From Jiangella alba (GTDB lineage: Bacteria; Actinomycetota; Actinomycetes; Jiangellales; Jiangellaceae), in NCBI RefSeq assembly GCF_900106035.1, contig NZ_FNUC01000003.1:372001-436000 (forward strand): 64,000 nucleotides of DNA. Reading direction: 5' to 3'. Both the position numbers and the translations under genes were made by a program. The notes under the pieces were generated by a model. That model did no database searches, had not been told where the DNA came from, and worked only from the letters and a program-made list of their open reading frames with translations. Positions 50,522 to 60,044 of the stretch are shown here, piece by piece (positions within the stretch are counted from its first letter, which is position 1; each line of letters starts with the position of its first letter).

Positions 50522-51775
50522 ATGCCGGTCTTCCGCGAGGTCTTGGCACACGCAGCCGCCACACCGCACCGCGCCGCCGTCCGCTACGGCGACACGACGC
50601 GCAGTTACGCCCAGCTGGCGAGGGACGCCGAGCGGGCCCGCCCGGACGTCAAGCCGGGCACGCTGGTCCCGCTGCCGGACGGCGACCCGGTCGCGCAGCT
50701 CACCGGGCTGCTGGCGGCCGACGCCGCCGGGGCGGTGCCGCTGGCCTGCGACCCGTCCTGGCGGCCCGAGCACCGGAGGGCGCTGCTCGAGCCGCTGCCG
50801 GACGTCGTCGACGAGGCGGGGGCGCACGACCTCGCCTGGGCCGGGTTCACCTCCGGCAGCACGGGACGGCCGCGGGTGGTGGTCCGGTCGCGGTCGTCGT
50901 GGACCGGGTCGTTCACCGCGACCAGCCGGCTCACCGGGGTCACCGCCGACGACACCGTGCTGGTGCCGGGCGCGCTGTCGTGGTCGCTGACGGCGTTCGC
51001 GGCGGCGCACGCGCTGGCGGCCGGCGCGACGGTGCGGCTGACGGGCGACTGGTCGGAGCCGTCGCTGCGGGCGGCGCTGCCGTCGTGCGACGTCGTCCAC
51101 CTGGTGCCGCACCGGCTGGCGGCGGTGCTCGACGCCCGGCCGGAGCGGCTGCGGACGGCGGTCGTGGGCGGCGCCGCGCTGGGCACGGCGCTGCGCGGCC
51201 GGGCGGCGGACGCGGGCATCGGCGTCGTCGCCTACTACGGCGCCACCGAGCTGTCCTTCGTCGCCGCCGACCCGGACGGCGCCGGGCTGCGGCCGTTCGA
51301 CCGGGTCGAGATCGAGCTGCGGGCGGGCGAGGTGTGGGTGCGCTCGCCCTGGCTGGCGCACGGCTACCTGGGCGACGGCGGTCCGCTGCGCCGCGACGGC
51401 GACGGGTGGGCGACGGTCGGCGACCTCGCCGAGCCCGGCGAGCCGCTGGTGCTGCGCGGACGCGGCGACGGCGCGATCCTCACCGGCGGCGCGACCGTCG
51501 TGCCGGAGGACGTCGAGGCGGTGCTGGCCGCCGTCCCGGGGGTGGCCGGCGTCGTGGTCGTCGGCGTGCCGCACCCGGGCCTGGGTCAGGTGGTCGCCGC
51601 CGTCGTGCAGGGCGACGGGGTGCGGCGGGCCACGCTGGAGGCGGCCGCGCGCGCCGGGCTGGCGCCGAGCCAGCGGCCGCGACGCTGGTCGGCCGTCGAC
51701 GAGCTGCCCCGGACGTCGTCAGGCAAGCCGGCCCGCGCGCTGGTCGCCGACCTGCCCACCCGGCCGCTGCGGTGA
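50522..51775 (+). CDS. AMP-forming acyl-CoA ligase-like enzyme
   Basis: 417 residues, shorter than the usual 500 or more. ATP motif TSGSTGRPR, YYGATE, GDLAEPG and the C-terminal catalytic lysine in RTSSGKPAR are present, so it should activate a carboxylic acid as the acyl-AMP/CoA. The N-terminal domain is compact. In this operon a pimelate-like or fatty acid for biotin synthesis is a possible substrate; this is inference. Confidence 0.85.
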   Translation: MPVFREVLAHAAATPHRAAVRYGDTTRSYAQLARDAERARPDVKPGTLVPLPDGDPVAQLTGLLAADAAGAVPLACDPSWRPEHRRALLEPLPDVVDEAGAHDLAWAGFTSGSTGRPRVVVRSRSSWTGSFTATSRLTGVTADDTVLVPGALSWSLTAFAAAHALAAGATVRLTGDWSEPSLRAALPSCDVVHLVPHRLAAVLDARPERLRTAVVGGAALGTALRGRAADAGIGVVAYYGATELSFVAADPDGAGLRPFDRVEIELRAGEVWVRSPWLAHGYLGDGGPLRRDGDGWATVGDLAEPGEPLVLRGRGDGAILTGGATVVPEDVEAVLAAVPGVAGVVVVGVPHPGLGQVVAAVVQGDGVRRATLEAAARAGLAPSQRPRRWSAVDELPRTSSGKPARALVADLPTRPLR

Positions 51776-52908
51776 GCGCGCCGGTCGTCGTCGCGGCGCG
51801 GCGCACGCCCATCGGGACCGCCGGCAAGGCACTGCGCGAGCTGACTGTCGACCAGTTGGCCGCGCCGGTGCTGTCGGCGGTCGTCGACGACGTGTGGCCG
51901 CTCACCGCGATGCGTCCGGTCGACGACGTCGTGCTCGGCAACTGCATGGGCCCGGGCGGGAACGTCGCGCGGGTCGCGGCGCTGGCCGCCGGGTTCGACG
52001 TCGCCGTGCCGGGCGTCACCGTCGACCGTCAGTGCGGCAGCGGGCTGGCCGCGATCCTGCAGGCCGGGCAGGCGATCCGGTCCGGCGAGGCGCGGCTGGT
52101 GCTGGCCGGCGGCGCCGAGAGCGCGTCGACGGCGCCGCGGCGGATCGGCGCGGCCGGGCCGTACGACCGCGCCCCGTTCACCCCGCCCGAGTTCGGCGAC
52201 CCGGACATGGGCCCCGCAGCCGACGACCTCGCCCGCCGCCGCGGCGTCACCCGCGGCCGGCAGGACGCCTACGCCGCCGCCAGCCACCGCAAGGCGCTGC
52301 TCGCCCGCGACGACGGGCGGTTCGACGCCGAACTGGTGCCGGTCGGCGGGCTGGTCCGCGACGACCGCCCCCGGCCGCTCGACCCCGCCGTCCTGGCCCG
52401 GATGCCGCCAGCGTTCGTCCCGCGCGGCACCGTCACCGCCGGCAACTCGTGCGCCAACAGCGACGGCGCCGCCGTCGTCGCCCTGACCGGTGACGACCTG
52501 CGAGCCGGACGGCCGGGGCTGCGGCTGGTGGCCGGCGCCGTCGTCGGCTGCGACCCGCGGCTGCCCGGTTGGGGGCCGGTGCCGGCGGTGCACCGCGTGC
52601 TGGCGTCCGCGCGGGTGGCGCTGGGCGACGTCGCCGCCGTCGAGATCGTCGAGGCGTTCGCCGGCCAGGTGCTCGCGGTGACCGACGCGCTCGGGCTGGA
52701 CCCGCTGGCGCGCGACGCGGGCCTCGTCTGCGCCGACGGTGGCGCGCTGGCCCTGGGACACCCGTGGGGCGCGTCGGGCGCCGTCGTCGTGGTGCGGCTG
52801 TTCGCGCGGCTGGTCCGGGGCGGCGCGCCGGCGGGGACGCTCGGCCTCGCGACCGCGGCGATCGGCGGCGGGATGGGCGTGGCCGGGCTGTTCGAGGTGG
52901 TCCGGTGA
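51772..52908 (+). CDS. thiolase-family protein lacking the second catalytic cysteine
   Basis: 378 residues. The acyl-accepting Cys is in DRQCGSGLAA and the catalytic His in GHPWGASGA. At the C-terminal CxG-type site, where thiolases have C-I-G-G-G, this protein has A-I-G-G-G (Ala363), so the usual proton-transfer cysteine is missing. The function may differ from acetyl-CoA acetyltransferase, for example one-way acyl transfer. GTG 51772 overlaps the ligase stop by four bases. Confidence 0.85.
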   Translation: MSAPVVVAARRTPIGTAGKALRELTVDQLAAPVLSAVVDDVWPLTAMRPVDDVVLGNCMGPGGNVARVAALAAGFDVAVPGVTVDRQCGSGLAAILQAGQAIRSGEARLVLAGGAESASTAPRRIGAAGPYDRAPFTPPEFGDPDMGPAADDLARRRGVTRGRQDAYAAASHRKALLARDDGRFDAELVPVGGLVRDDRPRPLDPAVLARMPPAFVPRGTVTAGNSCANSDGAAVVALTGDDLRAGRPGLRLVAGAVVGCDPRLPGWGPVPAVHRVLASARVALGDVAAVEIVEAFAGQVLAVTDALGLDPLARDAGLVCADGGALALGHPWGASGAVVVVRLFARLVRGGAPAGTLGLATAAIGGGMGVAGLFEVVR

Positions 52909-53510
52909 CGCTGCTGACCGGCGCGTACGTGGCGGGGACGTCGCCGGTGCACCGGGCGCCGGCCGGGCTGAAGCTGGCGCTGCTGGCGGTGGGCTGCACG
53001 GCGCTGGTGTTCGCGCGGTCGCTGCCGCTGGTCGGGCTGGCCGCCGTCGTCGTGGTGGGGTTGTACGCGCTGGCGCGGATCGGCGTCCGGGCCGCGTGGG
53101 GACAGCTGCGGCCGCTGCGCTGGCTGGTGGTCGTGCTGCTGGTGGTGCAGGTCCTGATCGCGGACCTGCCGACGGCGGTCGCGCTGACGGGCCGGCTGGT
53201 GCTCGCGGTCGCGCTGGCCGCGCTGGTGACGTTGACGACGCGGACGACGGCCCTCATGGCCGCGCTGGAACGAGGGCTGCGGCCGCTGCGCCGGTTCGGC
53301 GTCGACCCGGCCCGCGTCTCGCTGCTGATGTCGCTGGCTCTGCGCAGCGTCCCGGTCGTCGCCGGGATCGCCGGGCGCATCCGCGAGGCTCGCTGGGCCC
53401 GCGGCCGCGAGCGCAGCGTCCGCGCGTTCGCCGTACCCCTCGTCGTCGGCGTGCTGCGGCACGCCGACGCGATGGGTGAGGCGCTGCAGGCTCGCGGCCT
53501 GGAGGACTAG
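52905..53510 (+). CDS. ecfT: energy-coupling factor transporter transmembrane protein
   Basis: 201 residues, about five membrane helices (LLAVGCTALVFARSL, LRWLVVVLLVVQVLI, RLVLAVALAALVTL). The two Ala-Arg-Gly coupling motifs are in ARWARGRER and LQARGLED. It links S components such as BioY to the ATPase. GTG 52905 overlaps the thiolase stop by GTGA. No EcfA ATPase gene follows on this strand. Confidence 0.88.
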   Translation: MTLLTGAYVAGTSPVHRAPAGLKLALLAVGCTALVFARSLPLVGLAAVVVVGLYALARIGVRAAWGQLRPLRWLVVVLLVVQVLIADLPTAVALTGRLVLAVALAALVTLTTRTTALMAALERGLRPLRRFGVDPARVSLLMSLALRSVPVVAGIAGRIREARWARGRERSVRAFAVPLVVGVLRHADAMGEALQARGLED

Positions 53511-53609
53511 GACGCGGTCAGGCCGCACGTCGGGGACCCGGCCGGCCCGTCGTCGGCTGGGAGTACTGTTCCGGCGCGGTGACCTCAGCGCCAACTGTTG
53601 GCACGGGTG

Positions 53610-54245
53610 TCACCCCGCCGCACACCACCACCCCAGGGGGACCCGCAGCTGATCTGCACCGCCGAGGGCATGCCCACCATCTGGGGTCATCCAGGCGGAG
53701 ACCTCGGCGATGCCCGGCACACCTGCCTCGACGGCGCCGACGGTGGCCGAGCCGGGGTCGTCGAAGTTCGCCTTGAGGTCCGCGGCCACGCTGCGGTGGT
53801 CCCAGGTGTCCATGCCGAATGCCTGCACCGGGCCCGGCTCGTGGTCGGCCTGCATCATGAAGATCTGGTTCGCCATCACCTTCCACGTCGCCCGCCGGCC
53901 GTCGCCGCAGGCCTGGTCGTCGCGTACTGGCGGGTGTCGACGACGTTGAAGTCGGCCAGCGTGCCGTAGCGCAGCCGCCGGTACAGCTGGAGGTCCGGGC
54001 GGGCCCGGAAGACCTCGCCGCCCACGCCGCCGCCGTCGTAGATGTAGTCGCCCAACTGCACCACGAGATCGACGTCCTCGTCGGCGAGGCGGTAGGCGGT
54101 GAAGTAGCCGTCGGCGTAGTTCTGGCAGCTGGCGTAGGCGAAGCGGACCTGGTCCGGGCTGGTGTCGGCTGCCGGCGCCGTGCGGGTGCGTCCGACGGGG
54201 CTCAGCTCGCTGCCGGCGCGGAACCGGTACCAGTAGTCGCGGCCC
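53610..54245 (-). pseudogene. degraded alkaline phosphatase D (PhoD-like) remnant
   Basis: Two pieces of PhoD in different frames. The first (about 54245-53876) has [20 protein letters not shown], then [14 protein letters not shown] and QLGDYIYD, and stops. The second (about 53900-53610) has MANQIFMMQADHEPGPVQAFGMDTWD. The middle of the enzyme and its N-terminus are gone. The remains join directly to the 3' end of the PHP gene, so a deletion or fusion created this arrangement. Confidence 0.75.
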
Positions 54246-55539
54246 GGGCGGGGTCGAGCCACCAGGGGCTGGAGTAGGCGACCCCGAAGTCGTTGCAGGG
54301 GTGGCCGTCCGGGCCGGGGGTCGCGTTGGGCCGGGACGGGTCCGAGACGCGCAGCACGACCCAGTCGCCGTCGTCGGTGTCGAGGGGGACGGTGAAGCGG
54401 GTGACGCGGCCGGCGGCGGCCTCGACGACGTCGGCGACGAGCGGGACGTCGCTGCCGGGGCGGAGGACCTGGACGTCGAGCCGGCGGCCGGACCAGTCGG
54501 CGCCGCGGTCGAGGTCGACGGCGAAGTGGACGTCGCCGCGGGCGCGCCGGATCGAGCCGCCCATCGGCACGCCGTCGGCCGTGGCGTCGAGGCGCAGGCC
54601 GGAGACGCAGGTGGCGAAGAACCGCCGCTCCGTCATCGCCTGGAACACCGCCTCGCGGGTGTTCTCGGTGACCCACATGCCGGTGCGGCCCTTGCCCTCC
54701 GGGTAGCCCCAGTCGGTGCCGTGCTCGTCGGTGACGCCGGACAGCCCGGGCCGCCAGCCGGCGTTCAGGCAGGTCACCAGCGGTGAGCTGACGCCCTTGG
54801 CCCAGCCCTCGAAGAGGTAGTCGTCGTACCGGTTGAACATCTCCAGGCTGACCAGCTGGTCGTGCGCCGCCGGCTCGTACCGGAAGTCGTTGAACCGGCC
54901 CGGCTCGCGGCCCGGGTGGTTGAACCCGGCCAGCCCGTCGGCGCCGCCGTCGCCGAGGCCGAGGAAGCCGTCCTCGCGGGTCAGCCAGCGGTAGAAGCCG
55001 CCCATCAGCGTGGCGTCGAGCACGTCGGTGTAGGCGTCGGTGAACCACACGTTGACGTGGCCGAGCAGCGGGTTCGTCCACTCGAAGCCGCGGATGGCGG
55101 TGAACACGCCCGGCTCGTCGGCGGCGTCGGCGAGGTCGCGGGTGCGGCGCCAGCCGCTGCGGCTCAGCCCGGTGATGCGGTTGACGCCGTCGGGCAGCAG
55201 CGGGTCGAGGATGCTCAGCACGCCGTCGGACAGCGTCGCGTGGTCGGTGAGCGCCGCGACGTCGAGGCCGGCCGAGCGCATGGACTCGTAGGCCAGCGCG
55301 GGGTCGCCGGCGCCGTCGGAGAGCATGGTGTGGTTGTGGAGGTCGGCGTGGACGAGCGTGCGGCCGCGGGTGAGCCGGGACGCGCGGGCGGCGCCCGGCT
55401 GGCCGGTCGCGGTGCGGGTGACGGCGTCGGCGTCGGCATCGGCGCCCGCGGCGGCCACGATCAGGCCGCCGGCCCCGGCGAGCATGCCGCGGCGGCCCGG
55501 CCCGGTGGCGTGCTGGTGCTCGTGCTCCGAGTCGCTCAT
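54202..55539 (-). CDS. PHP-domain metallohydrolase (CehA/McbA family)
   Basis: 445 residues. The N-terminus has a Tat-like region ([11 protein letters not shown]), then the metal site [23 protein letters not shown] and NHPGREPG of PHP phosphoesterases. The last about 12 residues are read out of frame into PhoD sequence (after WWLDPARA), so the native C-terminus is lost. A phosphoesterase or related hydrolase on the outside is inferred. Start ATG 55539. Confidence 0.8.
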   Translation of the reverse strand: MSDSEHEHQHATGPGRRGMLAGAGGLIVAAAGADADADAVTRTATGQPGAARASRLTRGRTLVHADLHNHTMLSDGAGDPALAYESMRSAGLDVAALTDHATLSDGVLSILDPLLPDGVNRITGLSRSGWRRTRDLADAADEPGVFTAIRGFEWTNPLLGHVNVWFTDAYTDVLDATLMGGFYRWLTREDGFLGLGDGGADGLAGFNHPGREPGRFNDFRYEPAAHDQLVSLEMFNRYDDYLFEGWAKGVSSPLVTCLNAGWRPGLSGVTDEHGTDWGYPEGKGRTGMWVTENTREAVFQAMTERRFFATCVSGLRLDATADGVPMGGSIRRARGDVHFAVDLDRGADWSGRRLDVQVLRPGSDVPLVADVVEAAAGRVTRFTVPLDTDDGDWVVLRVSDPSRPNATPGPDGHPCNDFGVAYSSPWWLDPARAATTGTGSAPAAS

Positions 55540-55634
55540 GGCTGCGTTCCCAACCCTCCGTCGTCACCAGCAGGGAAGCCGAGGTGTGCGACGTCGGAAC
55601 ACCGGGCCCTCCCGCCACCCTAGCCCGGAGCCGT

Positions 55635-55640
55635 TAGCCT
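55635..55640 (+). promoter_or_regulatory. -10 box of probable leaderless promoter
   Basis: TAGCCT lies six bases before GTG 55647, the start of the membrane protein gene. Confidence 0.4.
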
Positions 55641-55646
55641 CCTCTC

Positions 55647-56975
55647 GTGCTGGTGTTGGCGGTCGCGGCGTTCGCCGTCGCATGGTGGCTGGGGCTGTAC
55701 CTCGCCGGCCGCGACCCCGCCGACCCCGCGATGCGCCGCGCCGGGCTGGGCCTGGTGTCGTACGCGCTCGCCCTGGCGACGGCGCCGTTCGACGGCTCCG
55801 TCGTCGACGCGTTCGGGTACGTGTTCGCCGGGCTGCCGGCGCTGATCTGGACCGGCGTGCTGCTCGCGCTGCTGCCCGACGGCGCGCCGTGGCGGGCGCC
55901 GGCCGAGCGGGCCTGGCGGTTCGTCGTGCTGCCGCTGGGCCTGGTCGAACTGGTGGCGGCCGCGGTCGCCGGCGGCGGCTGGGAGCCGGTGACGGCGGTG
56001 CTGGTGCTGCTGCCGCTGGGGGCGGCGCTCTGGCTGGTGCTGCGCGCGCGGACCGGCCCGCTGGAGCTGCGTCAGGGCGTCGTCGTGCTGGCGACGCTGC
56101 TGTTCGGGCTCGGCGCGGTGGCGGTGCTGGTGCCGATGGGCGGGCTGCCCGACTGGCTGGTGCTCGCGGCGGTCGGGGTGGACCTCGTCGTGCTCGGCGT
56201 CGTCGTCGCGGTGACGAACGCGCTGGAGTCGGGCGAGGCGCTCGGCGCGGACCTGCGCCGATCCGCCGTCGGGGCGCTGCTCGCGGCCGTGGTGTTCGGC
56301 GGGCAGGTCGGGCTGGTCACGCTGGCGTCGGGCGACGGTCCGGGCGACGTGGACGACGCGCTGCGGGCGCTCGCCTTCGGCGTCGTCGGCGCCGCGATCG
56401 CCGTCGTGACGCTGGCCAGCGCCGTCCAGGCGGCCGTCGACCGGCTGGCGTTCGCGGGGACGCCGGCGCTGCGGGCGTCGCGGACCGAGCTGCGCGACGC
56501 CTCCGACGCGCTGCCCCGCCGCGACGCGCACCACCACCTCGACGACCTCGACGACGACGCGTTCGTCCGGCTGGTCCGCGACGCGCTGCGCAACTACGGC
56601 GACCTCGGCAAGCTGGTGTCCAGCCCGCTGCTCGCCCTCCCCGCGGTCGACGCCCGCCTGGGCGACCGGCACGCGCACGCCCTGGACCGCGCGACCGAGC
56701 TGAAGGCGCTGCTGCTGGAGAGCATCGAGCGGCTGCGCCCCCGCGACGCCGACTTCGGCACCAGCGAGGAGTGGCGGTACTTCAACGCGCTCTACTTCCC
56801 GTACGTCGCCGGCATCCGCCCGTACCGCCGCCAGCCCGACCTCAGCGGCCTCGACGACACGTCGCGGCGCGCGTTCGACTGGCTGCGCCGCTACGTCCCC
56901 GAACGGACGCTCTACAACTGGCAGAACGCCGCCGCCCGCGTCGTCGCGCACGATCTGCGCACCCGGACCGGCTGA
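55647..56975 (+). CDS. multi-pass membrane protein of unknown function with cytoplasmic helical domain
   Basis: 442 residues. About eight N-terminal membrane helices (residues 1-270, e.g. VLVLAVAAFAVAWWLGLYLAG) resemble sensor 7TM regions. The C-terminal 170 residues are soluble and helical, with DLDDDAFVRLVRDALRNYGDLGKL and SEEWRYFNALYFPYV; they lack kinase or cyclase motifs. A signalling role is possible but not shown. GTG 55647 follows a -10 box directly. Confidence 0.7.
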   Translation: MLVLAVAAFAVAWWLGLYLAGRDPADPAMRRAGLGLVSYALALATAPFDGSVVDAFGYVFAGLPALIWTGVLLALLPDGAPWRAPAERAWRFVVLPLGLVELVAAAVAGGGWEPVTAVLVLLPLGAALWLVLRARTGPLELRQGVVVLATLLFGLGAVAVLVPMGGLPDWLVLAAVGVDLVVLGVVVAVTNALESGEALGADLRRSAVGALLAAVVFGGQVGLVTLASGDGPGDVDDALRALAFGVVGAAIAVVTLASAVQAAVDRLAFAGTPALRASRTELRDASDALPRRDAHHHLDDLDDDAFVRLVRDALRNYGDLGKLVSSPLLALPAVDARLGDRHAHALDRATELKALLLESIERLRPRDADFGTSEEWRYFNALYFPYVAGIRPYRRQPDLSGLDDTSRRAFDWLRRYVPERTLYNWQNAAARVVAHDLRTRTG

Positions 56976-56977
56976 AC

Positions 56978-57015
56978 TGGCAGTACTTGGCAGTGCCGGG
57001 TCTGTGCTTGGCAGT
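56978..57015 (+). repeat. three helically phased TGGCAGT direct repeats
   Basis: TGGCAGT starts at 56978, 56988 and 57009, spaced 10 and 21 bases, that is one and two helical turns. They lie just before the gene at 57071 and could bind a regulator. Confidence 0.45.
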
Positions 57016-57070
57016 GCCGTCCGGGCGACGGTCGTGGTGTCCGAACGACATCACGAAGGAGCTGGTCACC

Positions 57071-57496
57071 ATGGCCGCAGGCACCGCCGCTCGTACCCCC
57101 GCCGTCGCCCGCATCCGGGACACGCCGCTGCTGCGCTGGGCCCTGGAACTGGACGGCATCACCATCGCGCTGAACGGCCTGGTGTACCTGCTCGCGGCGG
57201 GTTGGGTGGGCGGCCAGCTGGGGCTGCCGACGTCGCTGCTGTACGCGGCGGGCGCGTTCCTGGTCGTCATGGGGCCGATCGTCTTCGCCGTGTCGCTGCG
57301 GCGGGAGGCGCCGGTGCTGTGGGTGGGCGCGATCATCGTCCTCAACGCGGTCTGGGCGATCGACAGCGTCATCGTCGTCGCGGCCGGCTGGTTCGACCTG
57401 ACCACCGCCGGGACGGTGTGGATCCTGCTGCAGGCCGCGGTCGTCGTCGTCTTCGCCGAGCTGGAGTGGGTGGGCCTGAAGCGGGCCCGCCGCTGA
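57071..57496 (+). CDS. small four-helix membrane protein
   Basis: 141 residues with four predicted membrane helices (ITIALNGLVYLLAAGWV, LLYAAGAFLVVMGPIVFAV, VLWVGAIIVLNAVWAID, TVWILLQAAVVVVFAEL). No family is recognised. ATG 57071 has AAGGAG upstream. Phased direct repeats in front suggest regulated expression. Confidence 0.75.
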   Translation: MAAGTAARTPAVARIRDTPLLRWALELDGITIALNGLVYLLAAGWVGGQLGLPTSLLYAAGAFLVVMGPIVFAVSLRREAPVLWVGAIIVLNAVWAIDSVIVVAAGWFDLTTAGTVWILLQAAVVVVFAELEWVGLKRARR

Positions 57497-57568
57497 CGCC
57501 GTCACCCCTCGAGGCCCCCGGCCCCGGCGCGTGTGAGCCCGCGCCGGGGCCGGTCCACGCCCGGCCGC

Positions 57569-58324
57569 CTACGAGACGACGGTGACCAGGCCGCCGTCGA
57601 CGACGAGGTCCTGGCCGTTGACGTAGGACGCGTCGTCGGAGGCGAGGAACGCCACCGCCGCGGCCACCTCGTCGGCGCGGCCGACGCGGCCGGCGGCGAT
57701 CCGGCCGACGACCTCGGCCTGCGCCTCGGCGCTGACGTTGTCGTGGAACATCGGCGTCTCGATGTAGCCCGGGCTCACGGAGTTGACGCGGACGCCCCGG
57801 GGCGCCAGCTCGGCGGCGAATGTCTGCGTCAGGCTGTGCACCGCTGCCTTGGTGGCCGCGTAGACACCGGCGCCGGGCAGGCCGCGGTGCCGCGTCCACG
57901 AGGCGTTGATCACGATCGACGCCCGCTCGGACAGCAGCGGAGCCGTCGTCTGGACCGAGAAGAACACCCCCTTGAGGTTGATGCCGACGACGCGGTCGAA
58001 CTCGGCCTCGGTGGCGTCGGCGGCCGGCTGGAACGTGGCCACGCCCGCGTTGGCGAAGAGCACGTCGAGCCGGCCGTGCCGGTCGCCGATCGCGTCCGCC
58101 AGCACGGCGAGGTCGGCGCGGCTCGCGACGTCGGCGCGCACCGCGAGCACCCGCCGCGAGCCGCCGAGGTCGTCGAGCGCGGCGTCGAGCCGGCTCTGGT
58201 CGCGGCCGGTGATGACCACGTGAGCGCCCTCGGCGAGGAACCGGCGCGCGGTGGCCAGACCCATGCCGCTGGTGCCGCCGGTGACGAGGGCGATCCTGCC
58301 GTCGAATCGGGAGTGCTGCGTCAT
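57569..58324 (-). CDS. short-chain dehydrogenase/reductase
   Basis: 251 residues. TGGTSGMG cofactor motif, NAGV, active-site YAATK and a PGYIETPM loop; classical SDR. The substrate is unknown. ATG 58324. It is 44 bases downstream of a MmyB-like regulator gene on the same strand, the arrangement often seen when such a regulator controls an oxidoreductase. Confidence 0.9.
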   Translation of the reverse strand: MTQHSRFDGRIALVTGGTSGMGLATARRFLAEGAHVVITGRDQSRLDAALDDLGGSRRVLAVRADVASRADLAVLADAIGDRHGRLDVLFANAGVATFQPAADATEAEFDRVVGINLKGVFFSVQTTAPLLSERASIVINASWTRHRGLPGAGVYAATKAAVHSLTQTFAAELAPRGVRVNSVSPGYIETPMFHDNVSAEAQAEVVGRIAAGRVGRADEVAAAVAFLASDDASYVNGQDLVVDGGLVTVVS

Positions 58325-58368
58325 GTCACCCAGCGTCGTGGCCACGGCGGGCCGCGACCAGTGCGCAG

Positions 58369-59190
58369 CTATCCGGGGTCCGGCACCACCAGGCTGCCGG
58401 CCCGCGGGTGGTACAGCTCGAGGTACCAGTGCGGGTGGTCGGTCACGGCCAGGGTCGTCAGGTCGAAGAACAGGTCGCCGGCCTCGGGATGGCGCACCGC
58501 CTTCACCGCCTGGAGGGGGACGCCCACGTCGTGCCGGGCCCACAGTTCGGTGAACTCGGGGCTGACGGCGCTGAGGTCGCCGATCAGCCGGGCGAACTCC
58601 GGGTCGCCGGGAGCGCGGGCCGCGTCGGCCCGGAAGGCCGCCACGACCGACTGCGCGACCGACGCCCAGTGCACGTGCAGGTCGCGGTAGCGGGCACTGG
58701 TGAAGAACGTGACGAGGCAGTTGTGGCCGGTGTCGTCGTAGCCGAGGAGCGCCCGGGCGGCGTCGTTGACCGCCAGCTGGTTCCAGTACCGGTCGCGCAG
58801 CAACGCCGGCCGTGGCGCCCACGCGTCGAGCAGTTGCCGCAGCTCGGGCGGGACCGCGGTGTCGCGGCTCGCGCCGGACGGCGGCGGATTGAGACCGGCC
58901 AGCAGGTACAGGTGGGCACGCTCGGGATCGGTCAGCCGCAGCGCGCGGCCGATGGCGTCGAGTACCTCGGCGGAGACGTTGATGTCGCGGCCCTGCTCGA
59001 GCCAGGTGTACCAGGAGACCCCTACGCCGGCCAGCACGGCGACCTCCTCGCGCCGCAGCCCCGGAGTGCGGCGTCGGCCCGCCGCGACCAGACCGACGTC
59101 GCCGGGCGTGAGCCTGGCCCGGCGCGTGCGCAGGAAGTCGCGCAACTGGTCACGGCGGTTGTGCGTCACCGCCGAGGACTCGCTGGACAT
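58369..59190 (-). CDS. XRE-type regulator with MmyB-like ligand domain
   Basis: 273 residues. Helix-turn-helix at LRREEVAVLAGVGVSWYTWLEQGRD and MmyB domain with NQLAVNDAARALLGYD and HPEAGDLFFDLTTLAV. ATG 59190 has GGAG five bases upstream; TACCGT seven bases before the start could also drive a near-leaderless transcript. Probable controller of the following SDR gene. Confidence 0.88.
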   Translation of the reverse strand: MSSESSAVTHNRRDQLRDFLRTRRARLTPGDVGLVAAGRRRTPGLRREEVAVLAGVGVSWYTWLEQGRDINVSAEVLDAIGRALRLTDPERAHLYLLAGLNPPPSGASRDTAVPPELRQLLDAWAPRPALLRDRYWNQLAVNDAARALLGYDDTGHNCLVTFFTSARYRDLHVHWASVAQSVVAAFRADAARAPGDPEFARLIGDLSAVSPEFTELWARHDVGVPLQAVKAVRHPEAGDLFFDLTTLAVTDHPHWYLELYHPRAGSLVVPDPG

Positions 59191-59249
59191 GGTCTCCACG
59201 GTAGGCCCGGCCGCGTCCGCGAGTTAAGGCCACACTCAGGGAACGCCGC

Positions 59250-59255
59250 TACGCT
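59250..59255 (+). promoter_or_regulatory. -10 box of probable leaderless promoter
   Basis: TACGCT lies six bases before the GTG at 59262. Confidence 0.4.
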
Positions 59256-59261
59256 CGAACG

Positions 59262-60044
59262 GTGGTGACCCAGGACCTGCCCGCTGCGGGCGTCGAGACG
59301 ACGTCCAGGCGGCGGCTGACCGCGGAGATCTGGATCGTGCTCGGGCTGTCGCTCGGGCAGTCCGCCGTCTACGCCGTCGTCAGCCTCATCGCGCGGCTGA
59401 CCCGGCCGGAGCGGCTGAGCGAGCAGACCGCCACGCTGAACGCGTCCCGCAGCGTGCGCGAGTACCTCGACCTCACCTACCAGCTGCTGTCCATCGGGTT
59501 CGCGCTGGTGCCGGTCGCGCTGGCGCTCTACCTGTTGTCCGGACCGGGCCGGTCGGCGCTGAAGCGCATCGGCTTCGACCTCGCTCAGCCGCGCCGCGAC
59601 CTGCTGTTCGGCGCCGGGCTGTCGGCCGTCATCGGGCTGCCGGGGCTGGGCATCTACTTCCTCGGGCACGCCCTGGACATGAACGTGTCGATCCAGGCGA
59701 GCACGCTGAACGCATACTGGTGGACGGTGCCGGTGCTGGTGCTCTCGGCGCTGCAGAACGCGGTGGTCGAGGAGGTCATCGTCGTCGGGTTCCTGATGAC
59801 GCGGCTCAAGCAGCTGGGCTGGGAGCTGCCGGCGATCATCGCGACGAGCGCGGTGCTGCGCGGCTCGTACCACCTGTACCAGGGGTACGGCATGGCCATC
59901 GGGAACATGCTGATGGGCGTCGTGTTCGGGTACTTCTACCACCGGACGAGACGGGTGATGCCGCTGGTGGTGGCGCACTCGATCCTCGACATCGTCTCGT
60001 TCGTCGGGTACGACCTGTTCGCCGACGAACTGGGGTTGCCGTGA
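59262..60044 (+). CDS. CPBP-family intramembrane metalloprotease
   Basis: 260 residues, about eight membrane helices. The CPBP motifs are seen in order: AVVEEVIVVGFL (Glu-Glu), RGSYHLYQG (His) and VVAHSILDI (His). It probably cleaves or modifies membrane proteins, as in prenyl-protease-like and bacteriocin-related members. The next gene overlaps it by four bases. Confidence 0.88.
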   Translation: MVTQDLPAAGVETTSRRRLTAEIWIVLGLSLGQSAVYAVVSLIARLTRPERLSEQTATLNASRSVREYLDLTYQLLSIGFALVPVALALYLLSGPGRSALKRIGFDLAQPRRDLLFGAGLSAVIGLPGLGIYFLGHALDMNVSIQASTLNAYWWTVPVLVLSALQNAVVEEVIVVGFLMTRLKQLGWELPAIIATSAVLRGSYHLYQGYGMAIGNMLMGVVFGYFYHRTRRVMPLVVAHSILDIVSFVGYDLFADELGLP

